Positions 15,777-24,248 are shown, numbered from the stretch's first letter. The stretch: 64,000 nucleotides of DNA from Phaeacidiphilus oryzae TH49 (GCF_000744815.1 NZ_JQMQ01000005.1:1930055-1994054); one strand, 5' to 3'. The notes: a model not told the origin generated them from the letters alone. Translations and numbers: made by a program.

Positions 15777-16994
15777 CTACCGCCGCGCCGTCGGATGCAT
15801 GCCGAAGTCGGCGTTGTTCAGATACCGCCGCATGGCCAGCGCCATCGGCCGCTCGACGAACCGGTGCGCCAGGTACGACAGCACGATCAGCCCACTGACC
15901 GTGACCCCCACCAGCGCCCATGGATCGACCTGCTCGCCATAGCGGTGGGCGACGGTCATCCCGATGGTGTCGTGCAGCAGATACAGGGGGAAGGTCATCG
16001 TCCCGGCGACGGTCAGCCCGCGCCAGCTGATCCAGCGGGTCCAGCCGAGGGCGATCGCCCCGATCAGCACGAAGAACAGGGTCATCGCCAGGATCAGCCA
16101 GAACCGCCAGGGCGACCAGGTGTCCCAGTCGTTGCGGCCGCCGCTGGGCGCCATCAGGAAGTGCAGCGCCAGCAGCCACGACATGATCACCACACCCCAC
16201 AGCAGCGGCGTCGGCCGGTAGCGGTACATGAGGTAGAAGGCCATCCCCGCGATGAAGTCCGGGGCGGAGGTGGGGTTGACCACCAGGCTGAGCAGCGCGA
16301 TGTGGGCGCTGGTGGCCAGCACCGCCGCGATCGTCCACAGCCCGCAGAAGATCACCACGCGCTGGTAGGTGAGCCCCTTCCACACCACCGCCGCGAAGGT
16401 GAGGTAGAAGCAGAGCTCCGGCCAGAGCGTCCAGTAGACCGGGTCCAGGTTGTCCACCCCGAGCGGCGTCTGCAGCATGGTGAGGTTCGCGAAGAGCATC
16501 CGCGGGTTCGGGTGCCCGAACGGGCTGTCGGCGAAGTAGATGACGCACGCCGATGCCGCGATCGCGATCCAGTACATCGGGTACAGCCGGGTGACCCGGG
16601 AGATGAAGAACTGCCGCGGCGTACGCCCCCAGGCGCTCATGCAGATGACGAAGCCGCTGATCATGAAGAACAGGTCGACACCGAGCCGCCCGAATGCGGC
16701 GTAGCGGTGCATCTCGGGAAAGATACTTTGATACGGCCGACCCCATACGAAGATCATTGCTCCGGGAGTCTGACCGATGAAATGAAACAGCACCACGGAA
16801 AGCGCGGCGAGGAACCGCAGACCGTCCAGTGCGGCGAGCCGGTCGCGACGGGCTCCGGCCCGCGGGCGGGCCATGTTCGGCGCGTTGAGTGTCGCCACGG
16901 ACGACGGTGCTTCGGGTGCGATCGTCCCCCCGGGCCCCGAGGACCCTTGATCTGGGATTGCGCGGACAGGACCGTTATGGCCTGCCTGAGTCAT
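15777..16994 (-). CDS. acyltransferase 3 (OafA/YrhL-like) membrane protein
   Basis: A 405-residue integral membrane O-acyltransferase. RLAALDGLRFLAALSVVLFH opens the domain and carries the conserved catalytic-site His; RLGVDLFFMISGFVICMSAW and FFISRVTRLYPMYWI follow, all hallmarks of the family. About ten membrane helices follow. Members acylate surface glycans or secondary metabolites using cytoplasmic acyl-CoA. The ATG at 16994 (MTQAGHNG) has GAAGGGGGA 6 nt upstream; a longer frame to 17129 is less likely. No glycan genes adjoin, so the acceptor is unknown. Confidence 0.87.
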   Translation of the reverse strand: MTQAGHNGPVRAIPDQGSSGPGGTIAPEAPSSVATLNAPNMARPRAGARRDRLAALDGLRFLAALSVVLFHFIGQTPGAMIFVWGRPYQSIFPEMHRYAAFGRLGVDLFFMISGFVICMSAWGRTPRQFFISRVTRLYPMYWIAIAASACVIYFADSPFGHPNPRMLFANLTMLQTPLGVDNLDPVYWTLWPELCFYLTFAAVVWKGLTYQRVVIFCGLWTIAAVLATSAHIALLSLVVNPTSAPDFIAGMAFYLMYRYRPTPLLWGVVIMSWLLALHFLMAPSGGRNDWDTWSPWRFWLILAMTLFFVLIGAIALGWTRWISWRGLTVAGTMTFPLYLLHDTIGMTVAHRYGEQVDPWALVGVTVSGLIVLSYLAHRFVERPMALAMRRYLNNADFGMHPTARR

Positions 16995-17312
16995 CCGTCC
17001 CCCTTCAGTGTCCTGTGCCGGATTTCCGAAATCCGCGTGCACATGGTTTATATTCCGCTGGGCGATAACCTCGACTTTCCTGCTCACCGGCACGGTGACC
17101 GCAGTGAGCAAAATGCCCGCCTTGGTCATCTCTTGAAGAGATTAGGGACCGGAGTTTACCTTGATTTCTCATAGAGATGACAGAGAAACCACGATCGGCG
17201 GGCCACCAACCGCCCCTCCCGCCAGACCGTGCAGGCCAGAGGCTACATCTCGGGCCGACTCAGACGCATCCGACCCTCTGGAGCGCCAAACGAGCGTCAC
17301 CGCTGCGAAGCA

Positions 17313-17853
17313 GGGGACCACGACGCAGATCCACCGGCATCGGCGGGAGCTCGCCGACCGCTTCGACGAGCATCCTGCTCCGGGCATGGACCGCCGCGCC
17401 GAGATCGCGGACGGCCGACTCCTCTTGACGATGAGCCCCTCCGGACGCCACGACCACGACATCGTCCAGATCCGGAAGCGGCTCGCCCGCGGGCTTACCG
17501 GCGAGCTCGTCGCCGCCACCGCGGCGACCTCGGAGACCCCGCCAACGATCTCCTGCGCCGCCCCGGCCTGCTGGTCCTGCCCACCGAGGCACTCGACTCC
17601 CGGATGACGACGGCCTCAGCACCGAACGGAACCATCGCTTCGACGGGCCCACCGTCATCCCTGCCGTCGAGATCGCCTCCCCGCCCACCCCCGGCACCGA
17701 CCACCGCCCCAGGGTCGCCGGCTACGCCGGAATGGGCACCGAGCACTACCTGATCGTGGCCCCCCGCACCGGCACCACCCGCCACCTGCGGGGCCTCCGC
17801 GACCACCCGCAAGCCGACACCGCCGCCGTCCGCCGCTTCCGGAGCGCGACGTG
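17313..17853 (+). pseudogene. decayed Uma2-family endonuclease gene
   Basis: This is a broken paralogue of the intact gene at 32943. One frame reads RELADRFDEHPAPGMDRRAE and SPSGRHDHDIVQIRKRL. A second frame continues DLGDPANDLLRRPGLLVLPT. A third reads VIPAVEIASPPTPGTDHRPR and MGTEHYLIVAPRTGTTR to a TGA at 17853. At least two frameshifts and a deletion of about 20 codons near the end are visible compared with the intact copy. Residues matching the nuclease Asp and Lys (PDLLV, DHRTK) are changed to Gly and Arg. Confidence 0.88.
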
Positions 17854-18051
17854 ACCGACCTCGGGCGGCTCGTCACCCAGCTACGTCAGGCCGCCGGCAT
17901 GACCCAGGCCAACTCGCCGACGGCGCCCGGAACCCCCAGCCCGCCCCCCCTTCCGCATCGAGAACGGGAAGACCTCCTTCCGCCCACCGCGGAACGCATC
18001 ACCCCGGGCCGGCCGCTCACCCTCACCGTCGGTGACACCACCCGGGCGTGA
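17851..18051 (+). pseudogene. decayed XRE-family regulator gene
   Basis: Downstream half of the decayed module. It starts with the same GTGA overlap as the intact pair and reads MTDLGRLVTQLRQAAGMTQA. One C is then missing relative to the intact copy (GCCAACTC against GCCCAACTC), so the HTH recognition helix is out of frame. The frame returns for RPLTLTVGDTTRA at the end. The product would lack a working helix-turn-helix. Confidence 0.85.
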
Positions 18052-18126
18052 GCCGACCGGCCCTGTCGGGCCGGCACACAGCGCGCTAGACCGACAGGTG
18101 TGCGGCCGTTCGGGGAGGTGGCAGGC

Positions 18127-18894
18127 ATGGCCGGAGGTCCGCGGGGCGGGGAGCGCGTCCTGGCTGTGGTCGCGCACCCCGATGACGAGTCCTTCGCTCT
18201 GGGGGCCCTGCTGTCCGGCTACGCCGCACACGGCGTACGCACTGCCGTGCTCTGTTTCACCCGCGGTGAGGCGTCCACCCTCAATCCCGGCGGTCGAGAA
18301 GACCTCGGGCGCGTGCGCGCCCAGGAGTTCAGCCGTGCCGCTCGGATTCTGGCGGTGGATCGGGCAGTGCTCCTGGACTACCCCGACGGCCGCCTCTCGG
18401 CGTTCTCGCTACCCGAACTCACCGCGCGCGTCCGCGACATGATCGACAGTTGGGGGGCCACCCGGCTGCTGGCCTTCGATGCCGGTGGCGTCACCGGGCA
18501 CCCGGATCACGTGCGGGCGACCGAGGCCGCCCTGACGGCTGCCGAAGAGCGAGGCGTGCCCGTACTCGGCTGGACGCTCCCCACGATGGTCGCCGACCGT
18601 CTCACAAGGGAGTTCGGCATCCCCTTTCACGGCAGGGCGCTGTCGACGCTGGATCAGTCCACACCTGTCGACCGAGCTGCCCAGCGACGGGCGATCGCCT
18701 GCCACCGCAGTCAGTCGGCCGACAATCCGGTCCTGTACCGACGTCTGGAACTGCTGGGCGACTTCGAGTCGGTGGTTCTGCTCGGCGGCACCGCCCGTCC
18801 CAGCGGCACGTCGAGCCAGGACGATGGGCACCTTCCGGAGCATGTCGCCCAGTGGCCGTCACCGGTGGAGTGTCCCCGCCGTAGTCGTTGCTGA
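18127..18894 (+). CDS. PIG-L family (LmbE-like) N-acetyl hydrolase
   Basis: A 255-residue zinc amidohydrolase. AHPDDES at residues 16-22 supplies two zinc ligands plus the catalytic Asp, and GGVTGHPDHVRATEAAL supplies the third His. Members deacetylate GlcNAc-inositol (mycothiol), its conjugates (Mca) or other amino sugars. The sequence is not clearly MshB or Mca. GGGGAGG is about 9 nt before the ATG at 18127. The C-terminal 45 residues are polar and probably disordered. It follows the decayed Uma2-XRE pair and is monocistronic. Confidence 0.87.
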   Translation: MAGGPRGGERVLAVVAHPDDESFALGALLSGYAAHGVRTAVLCFTRGEASTLNPGGREDLGRVRAQEFSRAARILAVDRAVLLDYPDGRLSAFSLPELTARVRDMIDSWGATRLLAFDAGGVTGHPDHVRATEAALTAAEERGVPVLGWTLPTMVADRLTREFGIPFHGRALSTLDQSTPVDRAAQRRAIACHRSQSADNPVLYRRLELLGDFESVVLLGGTARPSGTSSQDDGHLPEHVAQWPSPVECPRRSRC

Positions 18895-19022
18895 CCTGCC
18901 TGGGGAGCTGTCGCCGGCAGTGATCCCGGCCTGCTGAGCGCCCTTCCGTGCCGAGATCGCTCTGGCCAGCCGCCAGCCGCCAGCCGTCGGGCGCGGCCAC
19001 CCTGATCCCGCACTCGATACGG

Positions 19023-20054
19023 TCAGCCGCCGCTCGTCCCCGCCACCCCCGGGGATGGCGCCCGGCCCGAGGCGTTCCGGGAGATGGCCGGGGCCCGGAT
19101 CGGTTCCGCGGTGTGGGCGTACTTGGCGATCTTCGCGACGACGAACAGCCGCTGGGTGTCCTGGGCCGCTCCGGCCAGGCAGGCCCAGCAGACCAGCAGC
19201 AGGACGGCGAAGGCGGCCAACGGCGCACGGTGCGGGCGCGGCGCCGGTGCGAGCAGTGCGCGTACCCGGCGCAGGACCGGGCCCCCGTCGGCGGTCATGA
19301 CGGCAGCGGGGCCGCGTCCCGCACCGACACCGCAGCCGGTCCCGGCCTGCTTTCGAGCCACCGCGGCTCGGGCCACGGCCCGCGCGGTGACCCCGCGGTC
19401 CCCGACGTGCTCGGCCGCATCCTCGTCCGCCCAGCGTTCCAGGACGAAGGCACCCTCCCGGGCCAGCGGCAGCAGCAGCGGGCAGGCGGTCGCGGCCAGT
19501 TGGACCGCGAGCAGGAACAGGAAGTGGCGGTGATGCAGGTGGGAACGCTCATGGGCGAGCAGGGCCCGGCGCTCGTCCTCGTTCAGCGCGGAGAGCATTC
19601 CGGTGGAGACGACCATCCGGCCCGGGAATCCGGCCAGCGTGAACGCCTCCAGCCGGGCGTCGTCGATCACCGTCAACTCACCGCCCCCGGGCAGCCGGCG
19701 GCACTCGCGATAAGCCGCGAGCAGCGACCGCGCCCGCCACCAGGCGGCCACCGAGACGGCCAGCACCGTGAGCGCCAGCAGGACGACGCCGGCATCCGCC
19801 ACCACGGCACCGATCGGGTCCGCGGCCCGTAGTGCCCGCGCCGACCAGTGTCCGAGCACGGCGATGGCGTGCAGCCGCCCGAAGCCGTTCACGGCCAGCA
19901 GCGTCAACGCGCCCACCCAGCCGCCGGCGGCGACCGGTCCGGCGCAGCCGAGCGTCCAGGCCGCGGCCCTTGGCATCATCCGCCGCGCCAGCGGCGCCGC
20001 TACCAGGCCGAGCACGACCGAGGTGGCCAGCGGGACGTAGACGGCGAGCAGCAC
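19023..20054 (-). CDS. M56-family (BlaR1-like) membrane metalloprotease
   Basis: A 343-residue membrane protease with about three N-terminal helices, then the zinc motif HERSH (168-172) in LLAHERSHLHHRHFLFLL, the conserved ERWADEDAAEHVGDR, and a C-terminal helix (AFAVLLLVCWACLAG). It lacks the penicillin-binding sensor domain of true BlaR1. In this family, activation of the protease leads to loss of the partner BlaI repressor. The start is a GTG 3 nt after the stop of the BlaI-like gene, so translation is probably coupled. The signal it senses is unknown. Confidence 0.9.
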   Translation of the reverse strand: MLLAVYVPLATSVVLGLVAAPLARRMMPRAAAWTLGCAGPVAAGGWVGALTLLAVNGFGRLHAIAVLGHWSARALRAADPIGAVVADAGVVLLALTVLAVSVAAWWRARSLLAAYRECRRLPGGGELTVIDDARLEAFTLAGFPGRMVVSTGMLSALNEDERRALLAHERSHLHHRHFLFLLAVQLAATACPLLLPLAREGAFVLERWADEDAAEHVGDRGVTARAVARAAVARKQAGTGCGVGAGRGPAAVMTADGGPVLRRVRALLAPAPRPHRAPLAAFAVLLLVCWACLAGAAQDTQRLFVVAKIAKYAHTAEPIRAPAISRNASGRAPSPGVAGTSGG

Positions 20055-20057
20055 CTG

Positions 20058-20447
20058 TCAGGCCCTCTTCGGAGGGTCGGGGTGCCGCAGCAGCTCCTGG
20101 AGGACCTGCTCGTCCTCATCGCTGAGCCCGGAGACGAACCGGCTGAGTACCGCCCGGCGGTCCGAGCCCTGCTCCAGCAGTTGGTACATCCCCTCGGCCA
20201 TCTGCGTCGCCTCGTCCCGCACCGGGGCGTAGGCGTGGCCGCGGCCGGCCTTCTGCCGGGTCAGCTGCCCCTTCTCCAGCAGGCGGGAGAGGATGGTCAG
20301 CACGGTCGTGTGGGCGAGCCGACCGGGCAGCCGTTCCAGGACCTGAGCCGCCGTCAAGGGGCTGTCCGCGGCCCACAGCACCGCCATCACCTGGCCTTCG
20401 AGCTCTCCCGCCGCCCGGCGGCCCGCCGGTCGCCCAGTCCCGCCCAT
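20058..20447 (-). CDS. BlaI/MecI/CopY-family transcriptional repressor
   Basis: A 129-residue winged-helix repressor. The recognition helix region LAHTTVLTILSRLLEKGQLT and wing KAGRGHAYAP are characteristic. The C-terminal part (SRFVSGLSDEDEQVLQELL) is the dimer domain. It is coupled to the M56 protease gene. The ATG at 20447 has GGGTGG 6 nt ahead; a GTG at 20456 is also possible. CTACA-N3-TGT(A/C)G operator-like sites upstream of this gene and its neighbours suggest that it controls itself and an adjacent group of membrane genes. Confidence 0.9.
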   Translation of the reverse strand: MGGTGRPAGRRAAGELEGQVMAVLWAADSPLTAAQVLERLPGRLAHTTVLTILSRLLEKGQLTRQKAGRGHAYAPVRDEATQMAEGMYQLLEQGSDRRAVLSRFVSGLSDEDEQVLQELLRHPDPPKRA

Positions 20448-20509
20448 GTCTGCCACCCGTCCTGCCGACTCCGCTGCCGTTTCCCGCCCGAGGCGCCGCC
20501 CTGAAGCTA

Positions 20510-21556
20510 CTACACGCGTTCCCGACCCGGCCGCGGTCGCCGGAGACGGGAAATGGGAGATGGGCGAGGAAGTTCGCGGTCTGCCATCATCGCTCTACTA
20601 CAGGCTGTAGAATTCGGGACGCCCGGTCGCCAGGCCCCAGACGGCCCAGCCTCGAATTCCCCCGCCGGGCCGGACACGGGGCTCGGCGACCCGGATCGGC
20701 TCAGCAATCCGGGCCCAAGCGCGCGGCAGCCGGTCAGCGCGTACTGGACGGCGAAGCCGAGCATCGCGGTGAGGAGTCCGGCCAGGGCGTCGGCCTCGAA
20801 GTGGTTGGCGGTGGCCAGGATGACGACGCAGGTCGCCACCGGGTAGAGCAGGCCGAGGATGCGGACGAGTCGGCGCCGGGCCAGTCGGTACAGCACGATC
20901 CCGCACCAGGAGGACCAGGCGATGTGGATCGAGGGCATCGCCGCGTACTGGTTGGAGACGTCCGTGACCGGACCGGAGGCCCAGGAGCCCCACGTGTGAT
21001 GGACGACCACGGTGTCGATGAACCCGTCGGAGGACAGGAAGCGCGGTGGGGCCAGAGCGAAGGCGTAGAAGCCGACGAGGGCCAGCAGGGTGGCGGCGTA
21101 CAGGGCGGTGCGCGCGCCCCGGAAGGCGCCGGGGCGGTAGGTGTACAGCCATACCAGCAGGCCGATGACGACGACGAAGTGCAACACCGCGTAGTAGTAG
21201 TCCATACCGACGATAAGCCAGTCGACGCGGTCCACGGCATGGTTCAGGGCCAGTTCGAAGCTGATGTGCAGCTCCCGCTCGATCTCCAGCAGCCGCCTGG
21301 CACGGTGGAGGGCCGCGAGCCGGTGGTCCGGTACCGCGTTGCGGGTGAGGGTGTAGGCGGCGTAGCCGATGCCGATCAGCAGCAGTTCGGCCCACCAGCG
21401 CGGTCGCCCGACGCGAGGCCGCCGGAGGCGCGCGAGGAGCCGATCGGGTAGACCGGGTCGCGTGCGGGCTTCAGCCGGGGCGGAACCTTCACCCGCTTCC
21501 CTCGGCGTCCGGTGTGGTGTCGATGGGTGAGCCGGTTTCGGCCTGGTGCGTTCCAC
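20510..21556 (-). CDS. PAP2-like (PAP2_3) membrane phosphatase/transferase
   Basis: About 348 residues. Membrane segments alternate with the motifs AMPSIHIAWSSWCGIVLYRL and ANHFEADALAGLLTAMLG, the Ser-His and His-Asp sites of the PAP2_3 group. That group includes inositol-phosphate transferases and lipid phosphatases. The start is uncertain: I used the GTG at 21556 (VERTRPKP), with GAGGAAGG about 13 nt ahead. The last 70 residues are low-complexity and read straight through an operator-like palindrome at 20598, so the tail may be non-native. The 67-residue membrane protein gene precedes it closely. Confidence 0.75.
   Translation of the reverse strand: MERTRPKPAHPSTPHRTPREAGEGSAPAEARTRPGLPDRLLARLRRPRVGRPRWWAELLLIGIGYAAYTLTRNAVPDHRLAALHRARRLLEIERELHISFELALNHAVDRVDWLIVGMDYYYAVLHFVVVIGLLVWLYTYRPGAFRGARTALYAATLLALVGFYAFALAPPRFLSSDGFIDTVVVHHTWGSWASGPVTDVSNQYAAMPSIHIAWSSWCGIVLYRLARRRLVRILGLLYPVATCVVILATANHFEADALAGLLTAMLGFAVQYALTGCRALGPGLLSRSGSPSPVSGPAGEFEAGPSGAWRPGVPNSTACSRAMMADRELPRPSPISRLRRPRPGRERV
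20598..20610. promoter_or_regulatory. operator-like palindrome upstream of the blaI-like gene
   Basis: CTACAGGCTGTAG is a perfect 5-3-5 inverted repeat, extended as CTACTACAGGCTGTAGAA. It is the best copy of the CTACA-N3-TGT(A/C)G motif seen three times in this island and matches the TACA/TGTA half-sites typical of BlaI-family operators. It lies 150 nt before the repressor gene, inside the reading-frame tail of the PAP2 gene. A further half-site, CTACTACA, is at 20507-20514. Confidence 0.65.
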
Positions 21557-21594
21557 CGCGAGCGGCGTTCCTTCCTCGGTCGAGTGCGGCCATG

Positions 21595-21798
21595 TCAGAA
21601 GAGATGCCCGGTGACCCAGGCCGCGAGGCAGGTGAACGCCGCCGGCGCGGACAGGCACAGCAGGGCGAAGCTGGCGTCGGGGCCGAGGCCCCTGCGCAGT
21701 GCCGGGCTGGCCACCAGACCGGCGAAGAGCAGCGCCATCAGGAAGAGCAGGGCGATAGCGCCGTGATAGGTGATCGAGTACCCCGGCCCCTGCGGCAT
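21595..21798 (-). CDS. two-helix small membrane protein
   Basis: A 67-residue protein. After the short N-terminus MPQGPGYSITYHG come two hydrophobic segments, AIALLFLMALLFAGLVASPA and FALLCLSAPAAFTCLAAWV, with a polar loop between. GAGGGGGAG is 2-3 nt before the ATG. It is the first gene after an operator-like site and lies about 40 nt before the PAP2-like gene on the same strand, so the two probably form one transcript. The family is not recognised. Confidence 0.7.
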   Translation of the reverse strand: MPQGPGYSITYHGAIALLFLMALLFAGLVASPALRRGLGPDASFALLCLSAPAAFTCLAAWVTGHLF

Positions 21799-21835
21799 GG
21801 CTCCCCCTCGGCCCGGGCCGAACACCCGGTTGCTC

Positions 21836-21848
21836 CTACAAGCTGTCG
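21836..21848. promoter_or_regulatory. operator-like site before the small membrane protein-PAP2 operon
   Basis: CTACAAGCTGTCG repeats the CTACA-N3-TGT(A/C)G pattern with one arm mismatch. It lies 38 nt upstream of the small membrane protein start and just after the MFS stop, where a repressor would block a promoter serving the two-gene operon. Confidence 0.6.
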
Positions 21849-21860
21849 GATGTCGGTACT

Positions 21861-23306
21861 CTACCCGTTGCGTCGACGGCCTTGTGGCAGCGCGGTGAGG
21901 ACGGCGACGAGCGAAACCGCCAGCAGCACGAGGACGGCGACGCGATCCGCAGCCGAGCCCTGGCCCGCCAGGTGCAGGGCCAGGGTCACGGCAGCCACGC
22001 CGAGCGCGGTGCCCAGGCCGCGGGCCATGTTGACCAGCCCTCCCCCGGTGCCCGCCGATGCGGCCGGGACGGCGCTCATCACCAGGGTGTTGTTGGCCGG
22101 GGTGAAGACCCCCAGTGCGATTCCCAGCAGGGCGAGCAGCACGGGCAGTACAGTCGGCGTCGCCGGCAGCGCGGCCATCAGCGCCAGCGCCGCCGCACAG
22201 CCCAGCGCCCCGGCCCAGGCCCGCCTGCGGTCGTCCCAACGGGTCGGCAGCGCCCGGTCGCCGAGCGTGGCGGCGAGCGCGAACCCGAACGGCAGCGCGG
22301 TCAGCACCGCGCCGGAGACCAGCACCGGCAGGTGCAGCCGGTCGAACTCGACGGGTACCAGCACCAGCGGCCCGAAGAGCACCAGGTAGCCGCAGAGGGC
22401 GCCCAGCAGTCCCGAACCGATCCGCTCGGCCGCGAGCAGTCGCAGGTCCACCATCGGCCGGCGAAGCCGTAGTTGGCGGCGCACGAACAGCGCTCCGGCC
22501 GCGACCGCCACCGCGGCGAGCGCGCCGATCGACCAGTCGGGCAACCGCAACCCGGAGGCCGCGGAGAGGGCGAGCAGCCCCGCGGTGGTGGCCCCACCGA
22601 GCAACAGCACCCCGGCGGGGTCGGTGCGCGCCCCCTCGGCGCGGTGCCGGGTGCGGGGAAGCAGGTAGTGGCCGGCGACCATGGCGACGATGCCGACGGG
22701 CACGTTGATCCCGAAGACCCAGCGCCAGCCGACCGTGGCCACCAGCACGCCACCGACGGTGGGCCCCAGCGCGAGGCCGATGGCCTGGCCGGCGGCCTGC
22801 ATCCCCAGCGCCCCACGCATCCGTTCGCGCGGAGCGCTGGTGGTCACCAGAGCCACGCTGTTGGCCTGCAGCAGGGCGGCGCCGACCGCCTGCAGCACCC
22901 GGAAGGCGATCAGCGCCACCAGTCCCGGCGCGAGCCCGCACGCGGCGGACGCGGCGGTGAACAGCGCGAAACCGTACAGGTACATCAGCTTGCGGCCACG
23001 GGCGTCGGAGAACCGGCCGACCGGCACCAGCAGTGCGACGAGGGTCAGGAGGTAGGAGAGCGAGACCCACTGCACGGCGGCGAGCGGCGCGTGGAACTCA
23101 GCACCGAGCGCCGGGTAGGTCAGGGTGACGATGCTGGCGTCCAGTTGCCCCATGAAGGCGCCGAAGCAGACCGTCAGGACGGCCAGCCTCCAGGCGTCGG
23201 GCCGCCTGCGTATCCGCTCCGGGCGCGCCCGCTCCGAGGCGAGCAGCCGCCAGGGGCGGGAGGTTCGGTCGGAGTGGGGAGTGGTGGGCGGATCGCCGAT
23301 GCCCAT
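21861..23306 (-). CDS. MFS multidrug exporter, DHA2 (EmrB/QacA) type
   Basis: A 481-residue exporter with about 14 membrane helices. Helix 1 carries FMGQLDASIVTLTYPALGAE. Motif A is GRFSDARGRKLMY after helix 2, and the antiporter motif C is GPTVGGVLVATVGWRWVFGI, typical of proton-driven drug efflux. The ATG at 23306 has GGGAGG 6 nt ahead. A long palindrome lies about 60 nt upstream. It probably exports an amphiphilic drug, possibly as part of an envelope-stress response shared with the BlaI-like pair. Confidence 0.88.
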   Translation of the reverse strand: MGIGDPPTTPHSDRTSRPWRLLASERARPERIRRRPDAWRLAVLTVCFGAFMGQLDASIVTLTYPALGAEFHAPLAAVQWVSLSYLLTLVALLVPVGRFSDARGRKLMYLYGFALFTAASAACGLAPGLVALIAFRVLQAVGAALLQANSVALVTTSAPRERMRGALGMQAAGQAIGLALGPTVGGVLVATVGWRWVFGINVPVGIVAMVAGHYLLPRTRHRAEGARTDPAGVLLLGGATTAGLLALSAASGLRLPDWSIGALAAVAVAAGALFVRRQLRLRRPMVDLRLLAAERIGSGLLGALCGYLVLFGPLVLVPVEFDRLHLPVLVSGAVLTALPFGFALAATLGDRALPTRWDDRRRAWAGALGCAAALALMAALPATPTVLPVLLALLGIALGVFTPANNTLVMSAVPAASAGTGGGLVNMARGLGTALGVAAVTLALHLAGQGSAADRVAVLVLLAVSLVAVLTALPQGRRRNG

Positions 23307-23943
23307 ACGCGCCTCCCGGTCTGCGCGGACGCGTGCCCGGTTCCGGGCCGGCCCTCCCTGCCATGGTATGTCGGACTACGACATAATCGGAAGGGGAGGT
23401 ATTCGGTCTCCGCTCCATCGGCCCGAGGCACGAAGCGCTCCACATGACGCAGCGTCTGCGGCCAGAACCTTGGCCTTGGTAGTGGCCCGCATGGTCCAGT
23501 ACGACCCGCGCCGCGGAGATCCCGGCCAGACTCGCGGCCACCAGCACCACGGCCGCGGTGGCCACGGCGGCCGGATTGCCGGCAAAACCCCCGGGTCCCC
23601 GCACGGCAGCCCGGCGAACGGCTTCCCAGCGCCCGCAGGCGGCGATCGCCAGCCAGCCCGCCAGGAGCAGGCAGGCCACCGCGAGCAGCAGCCGCAGCTC
23701 CGGAAGCGGGAGCCTCGGCAGTGCCCCCAGGGCCGTCCCGGCCGCGATCAGCGCCAGGCAGGTGCGTAGCCAGGCGAGGAAGGTCCGCTCCGCGGCGAGC
23801 ACATCGCGTCGCCCCCAACCGCCCCCGGCTCCGCATGCGGCCGGCGCGTCCAGCCGCTCGCCCGCTCTCCTCTCGGGCCGCTCCCGGCCCGCTGCGGAAT
23901 CGGTGCTATGTGTACGCACTGCCTCGTCCGCACGAGTGGACAC
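23098..23943 (-). CDS. DUF202 (YidH-like) membrane protein with run-on C-terminus
   Basis: 281 residues by the open frame, but only the first 150 look real. RRDVLAAERTFLAWLRTCLA is the DUF202 signature. Three helices follow, ending in ATAAVVLVAASLAGISAARV. The usual family length is 110-140 residues. The rest is Arg/Gly-rich, crosses the MFS promoter palindrome and overlaps the MFS start by 209 nt, so a lost stop or a frameshift is likely. The GTG at 23943 has GGAGGG 6 nt upstream. The function of DUF202 is unknown; its position suggests co-regulation with the MFS gene. Confidence 0.65.
   Translation of the reverse strand: MSTRADEAVRTHSTDSAAGRERPERRAGERLDAPAACGAGGGWGRRDVLAAERTFLAWLRTCLALIAAGTALGALPRLPLPELRLLLAVACLLLAGWLAIAACGRWEAVRRAAVRGPGGFAGNPAAVATAAVVLVAASLAGISAARVVLDHAGHYQGQGSGRRRCVMWSASCLGPMERRPNTSPSDYVVVRHTMAGRAGPEPGTRPRRPGGAYGHRRSAHHSPLRPNLPPLAAARLGAGAPGADTQAARRLEAGRPDGLLRRLHGATGRQHRHPDLPGARC
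23367..23385. promoter_or_regulatory. palindrome upstream of the MFS exporter gene
   Basis: TATGTCG (23367-23373) and CGACATA (23379-23385) are perfect 7-bp arms around GACTA. The arms use the same TGTCG/CGACA half-sites as the local CTACA-N3-TGTCG motif but in the opposite order. The site is 60 nt before the MFS start, a usual repressor position. Confidence 0.55.
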
Positions 23944-24160
23944 TTCGCACCCTCCGTCACCTGGTCCGCACCCGGCCGACTCTCAGCGGACGGGGGCCCG
24001 CCATCGCGTCGCCCCCCGCCGCGCCGTTACCGTGGAACAAAGCAGCAGCCTAGGAGCCCGGGGGCGGTGGCTTCGCCAAGACCGCTCCGCTTGGCCGCCT
24101 TCTTACTCCGGGCGGGGCGCGCCTCTCATGCACACGCGCTCGCCGATATCGAGCGCGCCG

Positions 24161-24182
24161 GTTCATCCGATGTTCATCAAAC
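24161..24182 (+). promoter_or_regulatory. PHO-box-like direct repeat before the PHS transporter gene
   Basis: GTTCATCCGAT and GTTCATCAAAC are adjacent 11-nt units sharing GTTCATC, the arrangement of PhoP direct-repeat units in streptomycetes. Another GTTCACC heptamer is at 24230-24236. The repeat lies 160 nt upstream of a PHS-type phosphate transporter, which fits induction by PhoP under phosphate limitation. Confidence 0.6.
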
Positions 24183-24235
24183 GTTGGATCAGCATTCGCG
24201 ACGGCATCCCCGGCCGGTCGATCACGCGCGTTCAC

Positions 24236-24248
24236 CTACATGTTGTCG
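24236..24248. promoter_or_regulatory. operator-like site before the PHS transporter gene
   Basis: CTACATGTTGTCG is the third copy of CTACA-N3-TGT(A/C)G. It overlaps the end of a GTTCACC heptamer and sits 96 nt before the transporter start. A BlaI-type repressor could block here what PhoP activates; that is inference. Confidence 0.55.
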
